Assembly (NCBI GenBank): GCA_947626995.1 | Contig: CANQUI010000023.1 | Location: 1 to 35,209, forward strand | DNA: 35,209 bases | Reading direction: 5' to 3' | Origin: an uncultured Eisenbergiella sp. | GTDB taxonomy: Bacteria > Bacillota > Clostridia > Lachnospirales > Lachnospiraceae | Shown here: piece after piece, positions 7,775 to 14,917 of the stretch | Position numbering within the stretch: the first letter of the stretch is position 1 | Layout: every line of letters begins with the position of its first letter | Notes under the pieces: model-generated | Databases searched by the model: none | The model's input: the letters and a program-made list of their open reading frames with translations, nothing else | Told to the model about the DNA's origin: nothing | Position numbers and translations under genes: made by a program

Positions 7775-8641
7775 TCAGCCCGTGCGTTTTAGCTGCGTAA
7801 TCACCAAAACCTCTTCCAGGTGGGAAAAGTCCACTGCCGGCGTCAGATAACCGGATTTTGTCAGATTGTCCGGCGAAGTATTGATGGAGCTGATATATCC
7901 GATCAGGATCCCCGGCAGGTATTTGTCGCTGATGCTGCTGGTCACCACCTTGTCCCCGACGGTGACGCGGTTGTCCAGATCCGAAAGCTGGGAAAACCGG
8001 ATCGTCCCCTGGGACGAAACGGACTGCAAATCGCCCTCCACGATCAGATTTTCCGAGGTGGCCAGCACCGTGGCGCTGACATTGCTGGTATCCGAAATGA
8101 TGGACTGCACCTTGGCAAAATTGGGGCCCACGGAAACGACCCGTCCCACCAGCCCGCTTCCCGCCATCACGTTGCAGTCAACGTTCACGCCGTCCTTCTT
8201 TCCTTTGTCAATGGTAAAGGAATAGAACCAGTTTTCCGTATCGCTGGCAATGATGCGGGCGCCGATCTTTTCATACTCGCTGTAGGTCTCATCCAGTTCC
8301 AAAAGCGTCCGCAGATTGTTCAGCTCGTATTGATTTTGCATAAGCTGGTTGTTTTCCATGGTCAGATCGTCCACCTGCTCCTGGAGCGCCTGATTCTGGG
8401 CCAGCACGTCCCGCAGCTGCGCCAGCTCTTTTGAGCGGTCCGACAAATAGCCGCCGATCCGGGAAAACCCGCGCTGAAACGGGATCACCGCGTAACCGAC
8501 CACCGATTTTAACGGCCCGTCGAAAAGGTTGGTCCGGAAGGTGAACAGCATCATCAGAACGCAGAACCCGGAAAGTATCATCAGAAGATACTTGGCCGGT
8601 ATATGGAATTTCTTCCTTTTTCTTCTGACGATCGGACTCAT
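7775..8641 (-). CDS. mreC: Rod shape-determining protein MreC
   Basis: MreC is a bitopic protein that links cytoplasmic MreB to the extracellular PBP2-RodA synthase and switches PBP2 on. The 288 residues begin with a basic cytoplasmic tail (RRKRKKFH), then a membrane helix at about 17-35, a coiled coil at about 65-115 (LAQLRDVLAQNQALQEQVDDL region), and the beta-rich MreC core at about 120-280. Core signatures include DKGKKDGV followed by the GSGLVGRV turn. The ATG at 8639-8641 overlaps the mreB stop in an ATGA arrangement, and mreD begins 14 bases after the stop, so the three genes are probably translated together. Length and architecture are ordinary for the family. Confidence 0.94.
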   Translation of the reverse strand: MSPIVRRKRKKFHIPAKYLLMILSGFCVLMMLFTFRTNLFDGPLKSVVGYAVIPFQRGFSRIGGYLSDRSKELAQLRDVLAQNQALQEQVDDLTMENNQLMQNQYELNNLRTLLELDETYSEYEKIGARIIASDTENWFYSFTIDKGKKDGVNVDCNVMAGSGLVGRVVSVGPNFAKVQSIISDTSNVSATVLATSENLIVEGDLQSVSSQGTIRFSQLSDLDNRVTVGDKVVTSSISDKYLPGILIGYISSINTSPDNLTKSGYLTPAVDFSHLEEVLVITQLKRTG

Positions 8642-9648
8642 TTACCCATCCCTTCAATGGCGTACGCCACCGTTTTGTATTGATCTTCTTTCAGGATCCT
8701 TGCCAGCCCCAGCACGACGCTCTCCACGGGATTGGGCGCCAGATTGACCTTAAGTCCCGTGGCCTGGGCCACCATTTCGGAAAAATGGCAGACCTGCGAC
8801 GCCCCGCCGGTGAGATACACCCCATGGCGGAAAATATCCGCGCCCAGCTCCGGCGGCGTGCGTTCCAAAATCAGCCGGATGCTGTCAATAATGCTGTTAA
8901 AATGCTCCTTTAGGCACTCGTTGACCAGTTCGGTGGGCACTTCCCGCTCCACCGGCAGTCCCACCACGATGTCCCTTCCGTAAACGACAGCGCCTTTTTT
9001 CTCCTTTTCCAGGCTCGAGAGGGATTTCTTGATCCCCTCCGCCGTCTTCTGCCCGATCAGGAGGTTGTATTCTTTGCGTACGGCCTGCCGGATGGCTTCG
9101 TCAAATTTCAGTCCGCCGGTCTTGATCAGGCGGCTCAATACGATACCGCCCAGAGAAAGAATGGAAACCTCGGTGGTATTATAGCCCACGTCCACGACCA
9201 GAACGCCCTGGGAATTTTTCACATCAATATCCATGCCAAGACCGTCCGCCACCGCTTTTTCCACGACCATGATCCGTCTGGCCTTTAAGTTGGCGTCCCG
9301 GATCAGATCGTAAAAGGCGCGTTTCTCCACCTCCGTAATATCGGTGGGCACGGCGATAAAATAATCCGCCGGCTTTAAAGCGCCCTTGGAAAGATCCGTA
9401 AGAAACAGCCGGATCAGCCGTTCCATATTATGAATGTCGGCGATTACGCCATTGGAAAGCGGATAACTGATCTGTATATTGGCCGGCGCCTTTTCATACA
9501 TCTCATAGGCGGAGTCCCCATAAGCGAAAATATTCTGCTTGTTTTCGATGGCGATCATATTCTTTTCGATCTTGACGGAATCCTCCGCGAGACTGTATAT
9601 TTTGATGTTGCTTGTCCCAAGATCGATTCCGAACGAATTCCCCTGCAT
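8638..9648 (-). CDS. mreB: MreB/Mbl actin-like protein with divergent nucleotide-binding motifs
   Basis: The 336-residue protein belongs to the MreB family of membrane-associated, ATP-dependent filaments that orient wall synthesis. The phosphate-1 loop (FGIDLGTSN, 6-14) is normal. The phosphate-2 motif, DIGGGTTE in most MreBs, reads DVGYNTTE at 153-160, and the adenosine motif LTGGGA reads LTGGASQ at 279-285. The usual EEP in the middle of the protein reads VEK at 129-131. IGG-type and DEAI segments (178-186) and the TPPEL helix (264-268) are retained. The ATG at 9646-9648 follows a strong AAGGAG site. It lies 17 bases after radC and is first of the mreBCD set. It could be a specialised Mbl/MreBH-like paralogue; whether a canonical mreB exists elsewhere cannot be seen from this window. 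Confidence 0.9.
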   Translation of the reverse strand: MQGNSFGIDLGTSNIKIYSLAEDSVKIEKNMIAIENKQNIFAYGDSAYEMYEKAPANIQISYPLSNGVIADIHNMERLIRLFLTDLSKGALKPADYFIAVPTDITEVEKRAFYDLIRDANLKARRIMVVEKAVADGLGMDIDVKNSQGVLVVDVGYNTTEVSILSLGGIVLSRLIKTGGLKFDEAIRQAVRKEYNLLIGQKTAEGIKKSLSSLEKEKKGAVVYGRDIVVGLPVEREVPTELVNECLKEHFNSIIDSIRLILERTPPELGADIFRHGVYLTGGASQVCHFSEMVAQATGLKVNLAPNPVESVVLGLARILKEDQYKTVAYAIEGMGK

Positions 9649-9665
9649 CTTTTTTCTCCTTTCTC

Positions 9666-10382
9666 CTATAAAAGACCGGCCCTGCGAAAACTGAAGAAGG
9701 TGCGGGCGCCCAGAATGATATGATCTACAAGCTCGACCTGCATCATGTTCCCCAGTTCAAAAAGCCTTTTTGTAATTTCGGCGTCTTCCCTGCTCGGTTT
9801 TTCATCCCCGCTGGGATGATTGTGGATCAGCAGGAAGTGCACTGCGCGATACTTTAACGCCTGGATAAAAACGTCGCGCGGCGAGATCAGGGACAGGTTC
9901 ACGGTCCCCACGGTAAGCATCATCTCATGAATCAGCCTGCCCTTCGTATCCAAAAGCAACAGCGCCACCTTTTCCACGTCGTTTCTCTCTCCTGCAAACA
10001 ACGGCCTTGCATAAAGAGCCGCCGCCTCCGGAGTGGGAAACGCGGGCAGCGCGACCCGCTGTTCCAGGGCAAACCGCCGCGCCAGCTCTGACAGACAGCA
10101 GATCCTTACCGCCTTTACCTCGCCGATCCCTTTGATCTCCATCAACTGCGGCACGGAAAGCTGCGCAAGCCCCGCCAGTCCGCTTTTCGCGCCTCCGGGA
10201 AGGGAAAGCACCCGATGCGCCAGAGAAAGCGCCGGACAATTTTGATGCGAAACAGGCTCGTTTGCATCCGGCTTTGGCCCCGTCCGCAGCAAAATGGCCA
10301 ACAGTTCCTCATCCGATAGGGATTCTGCCCCCTTTTGCATAAATTTTTCGTAGGGCAAATCATTTTTTTGTGTTTTTCTCAT
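9666..10382 (-). CDS. radC: RadC family JAB/MPN-domain protein
   Basis: The 238-residue protein has the RadC architecture. A helix-hairpin-helix lies at about 81-93 (MEIKGIGEVKAVR), followed by a JAB/MPN+ metal-binding domain. The metal site is visible as HNHPSG (His187, His189, Ser191) with Asp200 in PSRED. Despite the name, a DNA repair role has been questioned, and the molecular function of stand-alone RadC remains unclear. Its position immediately before mreB is widely conserved in Firmicutes. The ATG at 10380-10382 has GGAGG 7 bases upstream. The frame stays open far upstream to 10760, but that part overlaps the DUF4321 gene and has no RadC character, so I excluded it. Confidence 0.92.
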   Translation of the reverse strand: MRKTQKNDLPYEKFMQKGAESLSDEELLAILLRTGPKPDANEPVSHQNCPALSLAHRVLSLPGGAKSGLAGLAQLSVPQLMEIKGIGEVKAVRICCLSELARRFALEQRVALPAFPTPEAAALYARPLFAGERNDVEKVALLLLDTKGRLIHEMMLTVGTVNLSLISPRDVFIQALKYRAVHFLLIHNHPSGDEKPSREDAEITKRLFELGNMMQVELVDHIILGARTFFSFRRAGLL

Positions 10383-10438
10383 CGCGTTACCTCCGCATCT
10401 GATTGAGAAGATGCGAAAAGGCAAAACGCCCTGTCCGT

Positions 10439-10696
10439 TCAGATGAACCGATAACACAAAACCGCCACGACGACGCCGATGATGCTGGCGACGGTGATGC
10501 GGATCGTAAAAGCGAACGTGATGCTTAAAATCCCCAGATCCAGCACCACCGGGCTTGTCAGACCAAAGGTCTGTCCGAAATTCAGGAAGGAATCCGGCAT
10601 CAGGTTCCCCAGAAATCCTCCCAGCACGATTCCCGCAAGAATCAGGATCAGACAGATCCATCCGTTTTTTCCACTGATTTTTCTCATATCTCTCAT
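10439..10696 (-). CDS. DUF4321 small membrane protein
   Basis: This 85-residue protein has two hydrophobic segments, about 12-32 and 56-84, joined by a short loop containing PDSFLNFGQTFGL. Length and the P-V-V-L-D-L-G-I-L-S-I-T-F stretch match the clostridial DUF4321 family, which has no assigned function and is often found next to radC or mreB. It is followed 56 bases later by radC, so it is probably the first gene of the shape operon. Two ATGs are possible: 10694-10696, with GGGGG 7 bases upstream, or 10685-10687, with AGG 9 bases upstream; I kept the first. A candidate sigma-A promoter lies just upstream at 10720-10748. Confidence 0.8.
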   Translation of the reverse strand: MRDMRKISGKNGWICLILILAGIVLGGFLGNLMPDSFLNFGQTFGLTSPVVLDLGILSITFAFTIRITVASIIGVVVAVLCYRFI

Positions 10697-10719
10697 CCTT
10701 TGTCCCCCAGACTCCTCTC

Positions 10720-10748
10720 ATCTTACCATAATTCATCGATTCTGTATA
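10720..10748 (-). promoter_or_regulatory. Candidate sigma-A promoter for the DUF4321-radC-mre-min operon
   Basis: On the minus strand TATACA (10743-10748, four of six matches to TTGACA) and TAAGAT (10720-10725, four or five of six matches to TATAAT) are separated by exactly 17 bases, about 24 bases before the DUF4321 start. It lies in the largest gap of the window (10697-10810, about 114 bases), which is AT-rich. The match is imperfect, so this is a plausible reading only. Confidence 0.35.
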
Positions 10749-10810
10749 GAAACAAAGCATAAAATTTTTCGCAGCGTTTGACAGCTTTCTACACGTTGTC
10801 CTGCTGACGA

Positions 10811-12112
10811 TTACAGTCCGGAAGGAAGTTTGGAAACGATTTTTTTGTCCAGACAGCGCTGCAGAGACTTTAAAATCCCGAATTTTGCATGCTCCCAGGT
10901 CAGGCCGCCCTGAAAATAGGCGGCGTAAGGCGGCTTTAACGGCCCGTCCGCGGAAAGCTCGATGGACGCGCCGGAGATAAAAGCGCCGGCGGCCATGATA
11001 ACCTGGCTGTCATATCCGGGCATGTCCCAGGGCGTCGGCGTCACAAAACTGTCCACCGGCGCCGCCGACTGGATGCCCTCGCAAAAGGCGATGAGGCCTT
11101 CGGGCGTACCAAATTCCACCGCCTGAATGATATCGTAGCGTTCTGCGCTGCCGGAGGGGACCACCAAAAATCCCAGGCGTTCATAGAGATTGGCGGCAAA
11201 AATGGCGCCTTTGAGCGCGCCCGCGGTCACGGTGGGCGCCAAAAAAAGGCCCTGATAGAAGGAAGGCAGCACGTTTAACGTCGCGCCCACCTCCCTGCCA
11301 AGCCCCGGAGAGGTGAGCCGGCAGGCCGCGTTTTCGATGCAGGCTTCTTTTCCCGCCAGATACCCTCCGATGGGCGCCAGCCCGCCGCCGGGATTTTTGA
11401 TCAGGGAGCCCACGCAAAGATCCGCGCCCACATCGGTAGGCTCGATGGTCTGGGTAAACTCCCCGTAGCAGTTGTCCACCATGCAGATCAGATCCGGTTT
11501 TAACAATTTTAAAAAGGCGATCAGCTCTCCGATCTGTTCTACGCTGAAGCTCTCTCTTGTCTGATACCCTTTGGAACGCTGGATGGTGACCAGCTTCGTT
11601 TTTTCATTGACCGCGTTTTTGATTCCCTCCCAGTCAAAACGGCTGCCGCTTTGCAGATCCACCTGCCGGTAACGGATCCCGTATTCTTTTAAGGAGCCCC
11701 GGGAGGGGCGGATGCCGATGACCTCTTCCAGCGTGTCATAGGGCTTTCCCACCGGAGAAAGCAGCTCGTCTCCGGGACGCAGATTGCTCATGAGCGCCAG
11801 GGCCAGCGCATGGGTGCCGCAGGTGATCTGGGGCCGGACCAGCGCGGCCTGCGTATGGAAAACGTTCGCATAGACCTTTTCCAGCGTTTCCCGTCCAAGA
11901 TCGTTGTATCCGTATCCTGTTGTGCCAAGCAGACAGGCCTCGCTTACGCGCGCCTCCTGCATGGCTTTGATCACCTTAAGCTGATTGTATTCCGCCGTCT
12001 CGTCGATTTTGGCAAACCGGGGCGCCAGTTGATCCAGCACCTGCCGTCCGTAGGAAAGGACTTCCGGGGAGATTCCAAGCGCCTGATATTGTGCACACAG
12101 TGTATCCGTCAT
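10811..12112 (-). CDS. PLP-dependent enzyme, methionine gamma-lyase / 'aluminium resistance' (YnbB-like) family
   Basis: The 433-residue protein matches the fold-type I PLP enzyme family annotated as methionine gamma-lyase family or aluminium resistance protein (B. subtilis YnbB). Visible landmarks are GTTGYGYND at 63-71, the glycine-rich CGTHALAL at 98-105 that would cradle the cofactor phosphate, the MVDNCYGEF strand at 211-219, and GSLIKNPGGG with Lys239 as the predicted PLP lysine. The true substrate is not established, so a C-S lyase role is inference from the superfamily. The ATG overlaps the miaA stop (12109-12112). Location directly after miaA is common in Firmicutes; hfq, which lies between the two in B. 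subtilis, is absent here. The stop is followed by the 114-base gap with no strong terminator. Confidence 0.88.
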   Translation of the reverse strand: MTDTLCAQYQALGISPEVLSYGRQVLDQLAPRFAKIDETAEYNQLKVIKAMQEARVSEACLLGTTGYGYNDLGRETLEKVYANVFHTQAALVRPQITCGTHALALALMSNLRPGDELLSPVGKPYDTLEEVIGIRPSRGSLKEYGIRYRQVDLQSGSRFDWEGIKNAVNEKTKLVTIQRSKGYQTRESFSVEQIGELIAFLKLLKPDLICMVDNCYGEFTQTIEPTDVGADLCVGSLIKNPGGGLAPIGGYLAGKEACIENAACRLTSPGLGREVGATLNVLPSFYQGLFLAPTVTAGALKGAIFAANLYERLGFLVVPSGSAERYDIIQAVEFGTPEGLIAFCEGIQSAAPVDSFVTPTPWDMPGYDSQVIMAAGAFISGASIELSADGPLKPPYAAYFQGGLTWEHAKFGILKSLQRCLDKKIVSKLPSGL

Positions 12113-13053
12113 AAGATTGTTTCTTCCACCTTTCGTATCATAAACTGCAAAATCGAATCCTCGTCCTCATACGCGCTCTTATCCACCCAGATCACATCTT
12201 TTTCCCGGGCAAACCAGGTCAGCTGCCGTTTGGCAAAATGCCTGGTGTCGCGCTTGATCAGATAGACCGCCCGGTCAAGATCATATTCTCCGTCCAGATA
12301 CGGGAAAATTTCCTTATATCCGAGGCCCTGCATGGAAACAAAGTCCCTGGTCAGCCCCCGTTTTCTGAAGGAGCACACCTCCTCCACCAGTCCGGCCCGG
12401 ATCATCGCATCCACGCGCCGGTCGATGGCGGCGTAGATTTTTTCCCGCTCATCGGTGAGGACAAAATATGCCGAACGATACGCGGAGGTTTTCTTTCTTT
12501 CCCGTTCATTGTGGGTAGAAATCGGCTGTCCCGTCTGTTGGTAATATTCCAAGGCCCGGATGACCCTCTTTACATTGTGGGGATGGATCTGACACGCCGC
12601 TTTTTCATCCACCTGAGCCAAAAGAGCATGCAGTTTTTCGGGGCCCTGGGCGCGGGCCATATCCTCCAGCGATCTGCGCAGCCCTTCGTCCTCCTGCGTC
12701 ACGGTAAAATCAATGTCGTTGACCACGGACTGAATATAAAAACCGGTGCCGCCTGCCAGGATCGGGATCCTGCCCCGGCCGCAGATCTGTCTGATCGCGT
12801 CTTTTGCCATCCGCTGAAACGATGCCACATTAAAATTTTCTTCCGGCTCCAGCACGTCGATGAGATGATGGGGCACCCCGTCCATTTCTGCTTTCGTCAC
12901 CTTGGCGGAACCGATATCCATTCCCCTGTACACCTGCATGGAGTCCGCCGATATGATCTCTGCGCCGATTTGTTTTGCCAGCCGGACCGACAACGCGGTC
13001 TTGCCCACCGCCGTAGGGCCGGTCACAATCACCAGCGGTAATCTGTTGTCCAT
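12109..13053 (-). CDS. miaA: tRNA dimethylallyltransferase MiaA
   Basis: MiaA adds the dimethylallyl group to A37 of tRNAs reading UNN codons, producing i6A. This is the substrate of MiaB, which is encoded upstream in the same run. From the ATG at 13051-13053 the protein has 314 residues. It shows the P-loop GPTAVGKT at 12-19, SADSMQVYRGMDIGSAK shortly after, the LAGGTGFYI motif, and a C-terminal MQGLGYKE motif. I prefer this start because it gives the usual spacing to the P-loop and has GGGGA about 7 bases upstream. An in-frame ATG at 13072-13074 overlaps the mutL stop (ATGA) and would add seven residues, so it remains possible. The stop overlaps the next gene by 4 bases. Confidence 0.93.
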   Translation of the reverse strand: MDNRLPLVIVTGPTAVGKTALSVRLAKQIGAEIISADSMQVYRGMDIGSAKVTKAEMDGVPHHLIDVLEPEENFNVASFQRMAKDAIRQICGRGRIPILAGGTGFYIQSVVNDIDFTVTQEDEGLRRSLEDMARAQGPEKLHALLAQVDEKAACQIHPHNVKRVIRALEYYQQTGQPISTHNERERKKTSAYRSAYFVLTDEREKIYAAIDRRVDAMIRAGLVEEVCSFRKRGLTRDFVSMQGLGYKEIFPYLDGEYDLDRAVYLIKRDTRHFAKRQLTWFAREKDVIWVDKSAYEDEDSILQFMIRKVEETIL

Positions 13054-13070
13054 CCGTCTTTCCCCGTCTC

Positions 13071-14900
13071 TCATACGATACGCTTAAACCTGCGCTCCAG
13101 CTCCTGCCGCGACATGGTGATCATGGTCGGTCTGCCGTGGGGACACTGATAGGGATTTTCCAACTCCAAAAGCTGTTCCAAAAGCGCCTGCATTTCCCGT
13201 TGATCCATTCGTTTGCCGCCCTTGACGGCGGACTTGCACGCCAGCATCGCCAGCCGTCTGGTCACAGCTTCCGGGACGTCCGGCACCTGCTCTGCGGAAA
13301 GATCGTTTAACAGACTTTGCAAAAACGCCTCGGAGCAGTTCCCGTACAGTTCGCAGGGCGCCGCATAGACCGCATAGGAATTGCCTCCAAACGGCTCGAT
13401 TTCAAACCCGATCTGCGAAAAATACGTCAGATAGCGCTTCAGGATCTCCTCCTCCCTTCCCGACAGCGTCACGATCATGGGAGGCATAAGGTTCTGGCTT
13501 GTCACGCCGCCCGTTTTTAACTGTGCGACAAGCGCCTCGTATTTTACCTTCTCATGCGCCGCATGCTGGTCAATGAGGATCATCTTGTCCTGATAAACGG
13601 CGATCCAGTAAGTGTCGAAAATCTGGCCGATCAGCTCGTAGCGCTGCACCGCATTTTGAGTCAGGATCTTTTCTTCAAACAGGTTAAGCTGTCCGTCTTT
13701 TGTCTTTTGCGCCTGGTATTCCAGCCGCTGATCCGATACCGCCTGAGAAAACCGGTTCTTTTCAAACGGCTGGGGAAGCGCTGCTTCCTGCCTCTGCAGA
13801 TGGGGACGCTCCTCTGCTTTTGGCTTTCTTTCCTGTTCCTGCGCCTGGTTTTCCTCTGGCTTTGGCGGTGTGAGCGCCGGTGTTTCCGACAGCGTGATCT
13901 GCGGAATCATCTCCCGCTGCAATAACGCTTCCTTTATTTTTTGTTCCAGAAAGCGCATGACTTTCTGGTTGTCCAAAAACCGCACCTCCGTTTTGGCCGG
14001 ATGGACGTTGACGTCCACCTCCGCCGCGTCCATGGTAAGGTGCAGGCAGGCCACGGGAAACTTATGCTGCATCAGCCGGGCGGCATAGCCGCTTTCCAGC
14101 CCCTTTGAAAGGACCCGGCTTTTGATGGAACGTCGGTTGACAAAGAAAAACTCAAAATTCCGGTTGGGACGCACCAAAAGCGGCGTCCCCAAAAAGCCTT
14201 CGACGGAAAGGCCGTCCTGGGAGGCCGAAAACGGGAAGATCTCTTTGGCAATCTGCCTGCCGTAAATGCGAAAGACCACTTCCTGCAGATCGTTGCTGCC
14301 GGATGTGGCAAAACGGGGCTGCCGGTTTAAGATCAGCTGAAAGGAAATATCCGGTCTGGCCATCGCCAGATGCTCCATCAGATCCACGATCTCGCTTCCC
14401 TCCGTGGCCGCCGAACGCAGAAATTTCCGGCGGGCCGGCGTATTAAAAAAGAGGTTTCGCACAATAACGGTGGTCCCGTCCGGCGCGCCCACCTCGGAAA
14501 ATTCCGTTTCTTTCTCTCCCTCCAGACAGTAACGGATCCCCGTCAGCGCCTCTTTGGTCTTGGTGATAATCTCCACCATGGAAACCGCCGCGATGCTGGA
14601 AAGGGCTTCGCCCCGAAACCCCATGCTGTGCAGGCGGCTCAAATCGGAGATGTCCCGTATTTTACTGGTGGCATGACGGTAAAAAGCGCTTTTTACCTGA
14701 GAGGCTTCTATGCCGGAGCCGTTATCCGTCACGCGGATAAAGCGCAGCCCTCCCTCCCGGATTTCCACCGTGATGGCATCCGCGCCCGCGTCGCAGGCGT
14801 TTTCCACCAGTTCCTTTACCACGCTGGCGGGCCGTTCCACCACTTCTCCGGCCGCAATCTGATCGATCGTCTTGTCATCCAGCACCTGAATTTTGGCCAT
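13071..14900 (-). CDS. mutL: DNA mismatch repair protein MutL with endonuclease motif
   Basis: MutL connects MutS-recognised mismatches to strand removal. From the ATG at 14898-14900 (GGGAG 7 bases upstream) it has 609 residues. The GHKL ATPase motifs are ELVENACDAGA at 30-40, DNGSGI at 59-64 and GFRGEAL at 94-100. The C-terminal domain carries the latent nickase motif DQHAAHE..KVKYE at 444-455 (DQHA-x2-E-x4-E), plus ACKSAVKGG at 554-562 and CPHGRP at 586-591. This is therefore the endonuclease-type MutL of bacteria without MutH. A glutamine- and glutamate-rich linker (about 345-400) separates the halves. The frame is open to 14942 upstream, but homology begins at MAKIQVLDDKTID. It lies 17 bases after mutS. 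Confidence 0.96.
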   Translation of the reverse strand: MAKIQVLDDKTIDQIAAGEVVERPASVVKELVENACDAGADAITVEIREGGLRFIRVTDNGSGIEASQVKSAFYRHATSKIRDISDLSRLHSMGFRGEALSSIAAVSMVEIITKTKEALTGIRYCLEGEKETEFSEVGAPDGTTVIVRNLFFNTPARRKFLRSAATEGSEIVDLMEHLAMARPDISFQLILNRQPRFATSGSNDLQEVVFRIYGRQIAKEIFPFSASQDGLSVEGFLGTPLLVRPNRNFEFFFVNRRSIKSRVLSKGLESGYAARLMQHKFPVACLHLTMDAAEVDVNVHPAKTEVRFLDNQKVMRFLEQKIKEALLQREMIPQITLSETPALTPPKPEENQAQEQERKPKAEERPHLQRQEAALPQPFEKNRFSQAVSDQRLEYQAQKTKDGQLNLFEEKILTQNAVQRYELIGQIFDTYWIAVYQDKMILIDQHAAHEKVKYEALVAQLKTGGVTSQNLMPPMIVTLSGREEEILKRYLTYFSQIGFEIEPFGGNSYAVYAAPCELYGNCSEAFLQSLLNDLSAEQVPDVPEAVTRRLAMLACKSAVKGGKRMDQREMQALLEQLLELENPYQCPHGRPTMITMSRQELERRFKRIV

Positions 14901-14917
14901 AGATTTTCTCCCGTTTC

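Noticed and set aside
10383-10760. 5' extension of the radC frame
   Set aside because: The extra residues overlap the DUF4321 gene in another frame and look like low-complexity Arg/His sequence; a strong GGAGG marks the radC ATG at 10380-10382.
10778-10783. TTGACA on the plus strand
   Set aside because: No -10 element at 16-18 bases downstream and no plus-strand gene to serve.
10769-10806. Possible rho-independent terminator after the PLP enzyme gene
   Set aside because: The stem (GCAG-GACA with TGTC-CTGC) is short, bulged and followed by AAAAATTTT rather than a clean T run on the transcript side, so it is too weak to annotate as a terminator.
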